Positions 62,286 to 64,000 of a stretch of 64,000 nt of DNA are shown in pieces. Source of the stretch: an uncultured Mobiluncus sp. (lineage in GTDB: Bacteria; Actinomycetota; Actinomycetes; Actinomycetales; Actinomycetaceae). How positions within the stretch are numbered: the stretch's first letter is position 1; the number at the start of each line of letters is the position of its first letter. The notes below the pieces were generated by a model. The model ran no database searches, was not told where the DNA came from, and saw only the letters and a list, made by a program, of their open reading frames with translations. The stretch is taken from NCBI RefSeq assembly GCF_947087965.1, contig NZ_CAMUES010000001.1:372001-436000 (forward strand). The letters are read 5' to 3'. The translations under genes were made by a program, and so were the position numbers.

Positions 62286-62981
62286 TCACAGGGTGATTCG
62301 GGTGCGGATTCCCAGCATGGCTTCGAGCTGTGGAGCTATCTGAATGAAGGCTTTGGCGCGGTGCGAAATAGTGTTCTTGGTCTCCTGGCTGAGTTCACCA
62401 TTGGTGACATCCTGGCCGTCCGCCATAAAAATCGGGTCGTATCCGAAACCGTTTTTGCCCTTCGGCTTGCGCACCAGGCGTCCGCCCATAACCCCGTTTC
62501 CCAGGTATGTTCCGCCTCCCGGAACCAACAGCACCGCGGCACAGATGAATGCCGCCGTGCGATAGCCATCATCGATGTCCTGCAGCTGGTTCAACAGCAG
62601 TTCCAGGTTGGCCCGGTCGTCCCCGTGGTGTCCACACCATCGAGCCGAAAAAATTCCGGGGGCGCCGCCCAAAATGTCCACGCTCAAACCCGAATCGTCA
62701 GCCAGAATCGGCACGTCCACCAGACTGGCTAGGGCACGCGCCTTAATCAAGGCGTTGGCGGAAAACGAGGTACCGTCCTCGCGCGGTTCAGGAGCCCCCA
62801 GCGTACCCGAGGCGACGATTCCCCCCGGGTGCAGGCTCGGCACCAAGGGACGCAAGATCTCTTCTACTTCCCGAACCTTGTGGGCATTGCCCGTAGCCAT
62901 CACCACCTGTGCCTCCGGCGGCACTTTCAGTTTCTGAGCGTCCTTATCCCGTAAATCCGGCACAGAAGTCAAAATACTCAC
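62286..62981 (-). CDS. rdgB: Non-canonical purine NTP pyrophosphatase (RdgB/HAM1)
   Basis: 231-residue house-cleaning enzyme that hydrolyses dITP and XTP to monophosphates. Motifs: [41 protein letters not shown] (in parts) and [21 protein letters not shown] 62981 overlaps the rph stop (GTGA) by 4 bp. rph-rdgB is the standard order. Confidence 0.95.
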   Translation of the reverse strand: MSILTSVPDLRDKDAQKLKVPPEAQVVMATGNAHKVREVEEILRPLVPSLHPGGIVASGTLGAPEPREDGTSFSANALIKARALASLVDVPILADDSGLSVDILGGAPGIFSARWCGHHGDDRANLELLLNQLQDIDDGYRTAAFICAAVLLVPGGGTYLGNGVMGGRLVRKPKGKNGFGYDPIFMADGQDVTNGELSQETKNTISHRAKAFIQIAPQLEAMLGIRTRITL

Positions 62982-63751
62982 GCGATTACTCCATCTGTTA
63001 GCGTCAATACCGCACCGGGCGCGCTGTCTACTGCCGCGCGCTGCAATCTGGTCAAATCACGGCAACCGGCCTGGGCCAAATCCAATAAAGCGTCCAGCTC
63101 GGCGCGGCTAAACGGCGCGCCCTCCGCGGTTCCCTGTACCTCCACCAGAGTTCCTGAGCCGGTCATCACCACATTCATGTCGGTTTCGGCACGGGAATCT
63201 TCCTCGTAGGGCAAATCCAGGCGCGGCGTGGAATCAATGATCCCCACGGAAATGGCACAAACCGAGTCGCGTGTGGGATTGCCGGGAATAAAACCGTCGT
63301 CCCTGCCCACGGCAATGGCGCGCTGCAAGGCAATCCAAGCCCCGGTAATCGAGGCGGTGCGAGTGCCCCCATCGGCTTGCAAAACATCGCAGTCTATCGC
63401 AATCGTGTTCTCACCCAACGCGGTGTAATCCACCGAAGCACGCAGCGCCCGTCCAACGAGCCGGGAAATCTCTGATGTGCGCCCGCTGATTTTCCCCTTG
63501 ACCGACTCGCGGGTATTGCGAGTATCGGTAGCGCGGGGGAGCATGGCGTACTCAGCCGTGACCCAGCCCAAACCAGAGTCCTTGCGCCATCGAGGAACCC
63601 CTTCCGTCAAGCTGGCCGAACACAACACTCGGGTGTTCCCGCAAGATACCAACACGCACCCTTCCGGGGCACTGACCCAATCCATGTGTAGAGTCACTTC
63701 GCGGAGCTGGTCCACCCGGCGGCCGTCTGCACGCTCAATCATCTCAGTCAT
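62978..63751 (-). CDS. rph: Ribonuclease PH
   Basis: 257-residue phosphorolytic 3'-5' exoribonuclease for tRNA 3' ends. Motifs: [53 protein letters not shown] (in parts), [23 protein letters not shown] 63751 lies 6 nt after TAGACT (minus strand 63758-63763) with no Shine-Dalgarno, hence a leaderless mRNA is likely. Confidence 0.96.
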   Translation of the reverse strand: MTEMIERADGRRVDQLREVTLHMDWVSAPEGCVLVSCGNTRVLCSASLTEGVPRWRKDSGLGWVTAEYAMLPRATDTRNTRESVKGKISGRTSEISRLVGRALRASVDYTALGENTIAIDCDVLQADGGTRTASITGAWIALQRAIAVGRDDGFIPGNPTRDSVCAISVGIIDSTPRLDLPYEEDSRAETDMNVVMTGSGTLVEVQGTAEGAPFSRAELDALLDLAQAGCRDLTRLQRAAVDSAPGAVLTLTDGVIA

Positions 63752-63757
63752 AATCCC

Positions 63758-63763
63758 AGTCTA
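63758..63763 (-). promoter_or_regulatory. -10 box of the leaderless rph transcript
   Basis: TAGACT on the minus strand, then 6 nt (GGGATT) and ATG 63751. It is only a few bases from the stop of the upstream gene. Confidence 0.55.
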
Positions 63764-64000
63764 TTATTTCTGAGTCGGGAGAGTGCATTGGGACAGTTCA
63801 GAGGTCTTTCCGTCGCGTATCTTTTGCAACGCGTCCAGTGCTTCGGAAAACGTCCCGATTTTCGCTACCGTCAGTCCTTTCGGGATGTTGCCCACAACTT
63901 CGTTGCAGTTCTCTGACGGGGCCAGGAAAAACTTGGCTCCGTCAGCCTTTGCCCCCGCCATCTTTTGCTCAATTCCGCTGATGGGGCCGACTTTACCGGC
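63764..64000 (-). CDS. C-terminal end of a PDZ/Lon-type (YlbL-like) serine protease, partial
   Basis: The minus-strand frame is open from the window edge to a stop at 63764. Visible residues GKVGPISGIEQKMAGAKADGA match the end of the Lon proteolytic domain in secreted PDZ proteases of the YlbL family; the Lys in IEQK is the likely catalytic lysine. Then FFLAPSENCNEV and a helical end. The rest, including the PDZ domain and catalytic Ser, lies outside the window. It is directly upstream of rph, with a separate promoter box between them. Confidence 0.8.
   Translation of the reverse strand, partial: AGKVGPISGIEQKMAGAKADGAKFFLAPSENCNEVVGNIPKGLTVAKIGTFSEALDALQKIRDGKTSELSQCTLPTQK

Noticed and set aside
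1..64000. CRISPR array, prophage, IS element, tRNA or rRNA genes
   Set aside because: No regular spacer repeats, no transposase or phage genes, no T-loop/cloverleaf pattern found on either strand by reading. A covariance-model scan was not possible.

Overview
The window reads as a chromosomal stretch of a mid-GC actinobacterium, most likely of the family Actinomycetaceae. Mobiluncus is my best guess, an inference from gene content rather than a database match. Supporting evidence: several actinobacteria-restricted families sit in their usual places (DUF6350 before purN, DUF3017 after purH, DUF2017 after clpS, DUF3039, a DUF4439-like lipoprotein divergent from rimP). NusA is the short form, and there are three cell-wall-binding-repeat-2 (CWB2) surface proteins, a Tad pilus locus, and many start codons placed 6-7 nt after a TANNNT -10 box (leaderless mRNAs). 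I see no prophage, IS element, CRISPR array, tRNA or rRNA.

Layout. 1-4253: 3' part of a Tad/Flp pilus operon (tadA-tadB-tadC-flp-like-tadE-like x2-tadG-like). 4266-8410: leftward marR-ABC ATPase-FtsX-type permease operon. 8597-17611: DUF4439-like lipoprotein (leftward), then rimP-nusA, a CWB2/transglycosylase gene, infB-rbfA-truB. 17643-26161: CWB2 trypsin-like protease, amino-acid:sodium symporter, leftward ribF and CapA-like lipoprotein, a third CWB2 protein, quinone oxidoreductase. 26390-30676: rpsO, pnp, ATP-grasp ligase. 30687-35495: envelope-stress type locus with a PspC gene, a large membrane protein, a small membrane protein, and a divergent PspC-histidine kinase plus LuxR-type regulator. 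35598-40386: sialidase-fold protein, pcrA/uvrD helicase, polyphosphate kinase 2.

40551-50706 is central metabolism: sucCD, DUF6350-purN-purH-DUF3017, an acyl-CoA ligase, icd. 50983-54197 is a second ABC exporter (two permeases and an ATPase). 54243-55631 is a leftward neurotransmitter:sodium-symporter-family gene. 55920-63751 carries ddh, hup, DUF3039, pncB, a 49-residue membrane protein, clpS-DUF2017-murI, two very small leftward genes and rph-rdgB. The end of a PDZ/Lon-like protease closes the window.

The most notable observations are these. (1) An in-frame TAG splits a PspC domain from the protein it appears to be fused to, exactly where a neighbouring PspC domain has Trp. (2) A large palindromic operator with the core CTCGATRTCGAG sits in the promoter spacers of both sucC and icd. 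(3) A coherent set of leaderless genes is present. (4) CWB2 genes lie within and at the end of the translation-factor cluster, with ylxR missing. (5) A dispersed 47-bp palindromic intergenic repeat occurs twice. (6) A transcription terminator contains the ribosome-binding site of the next gene.
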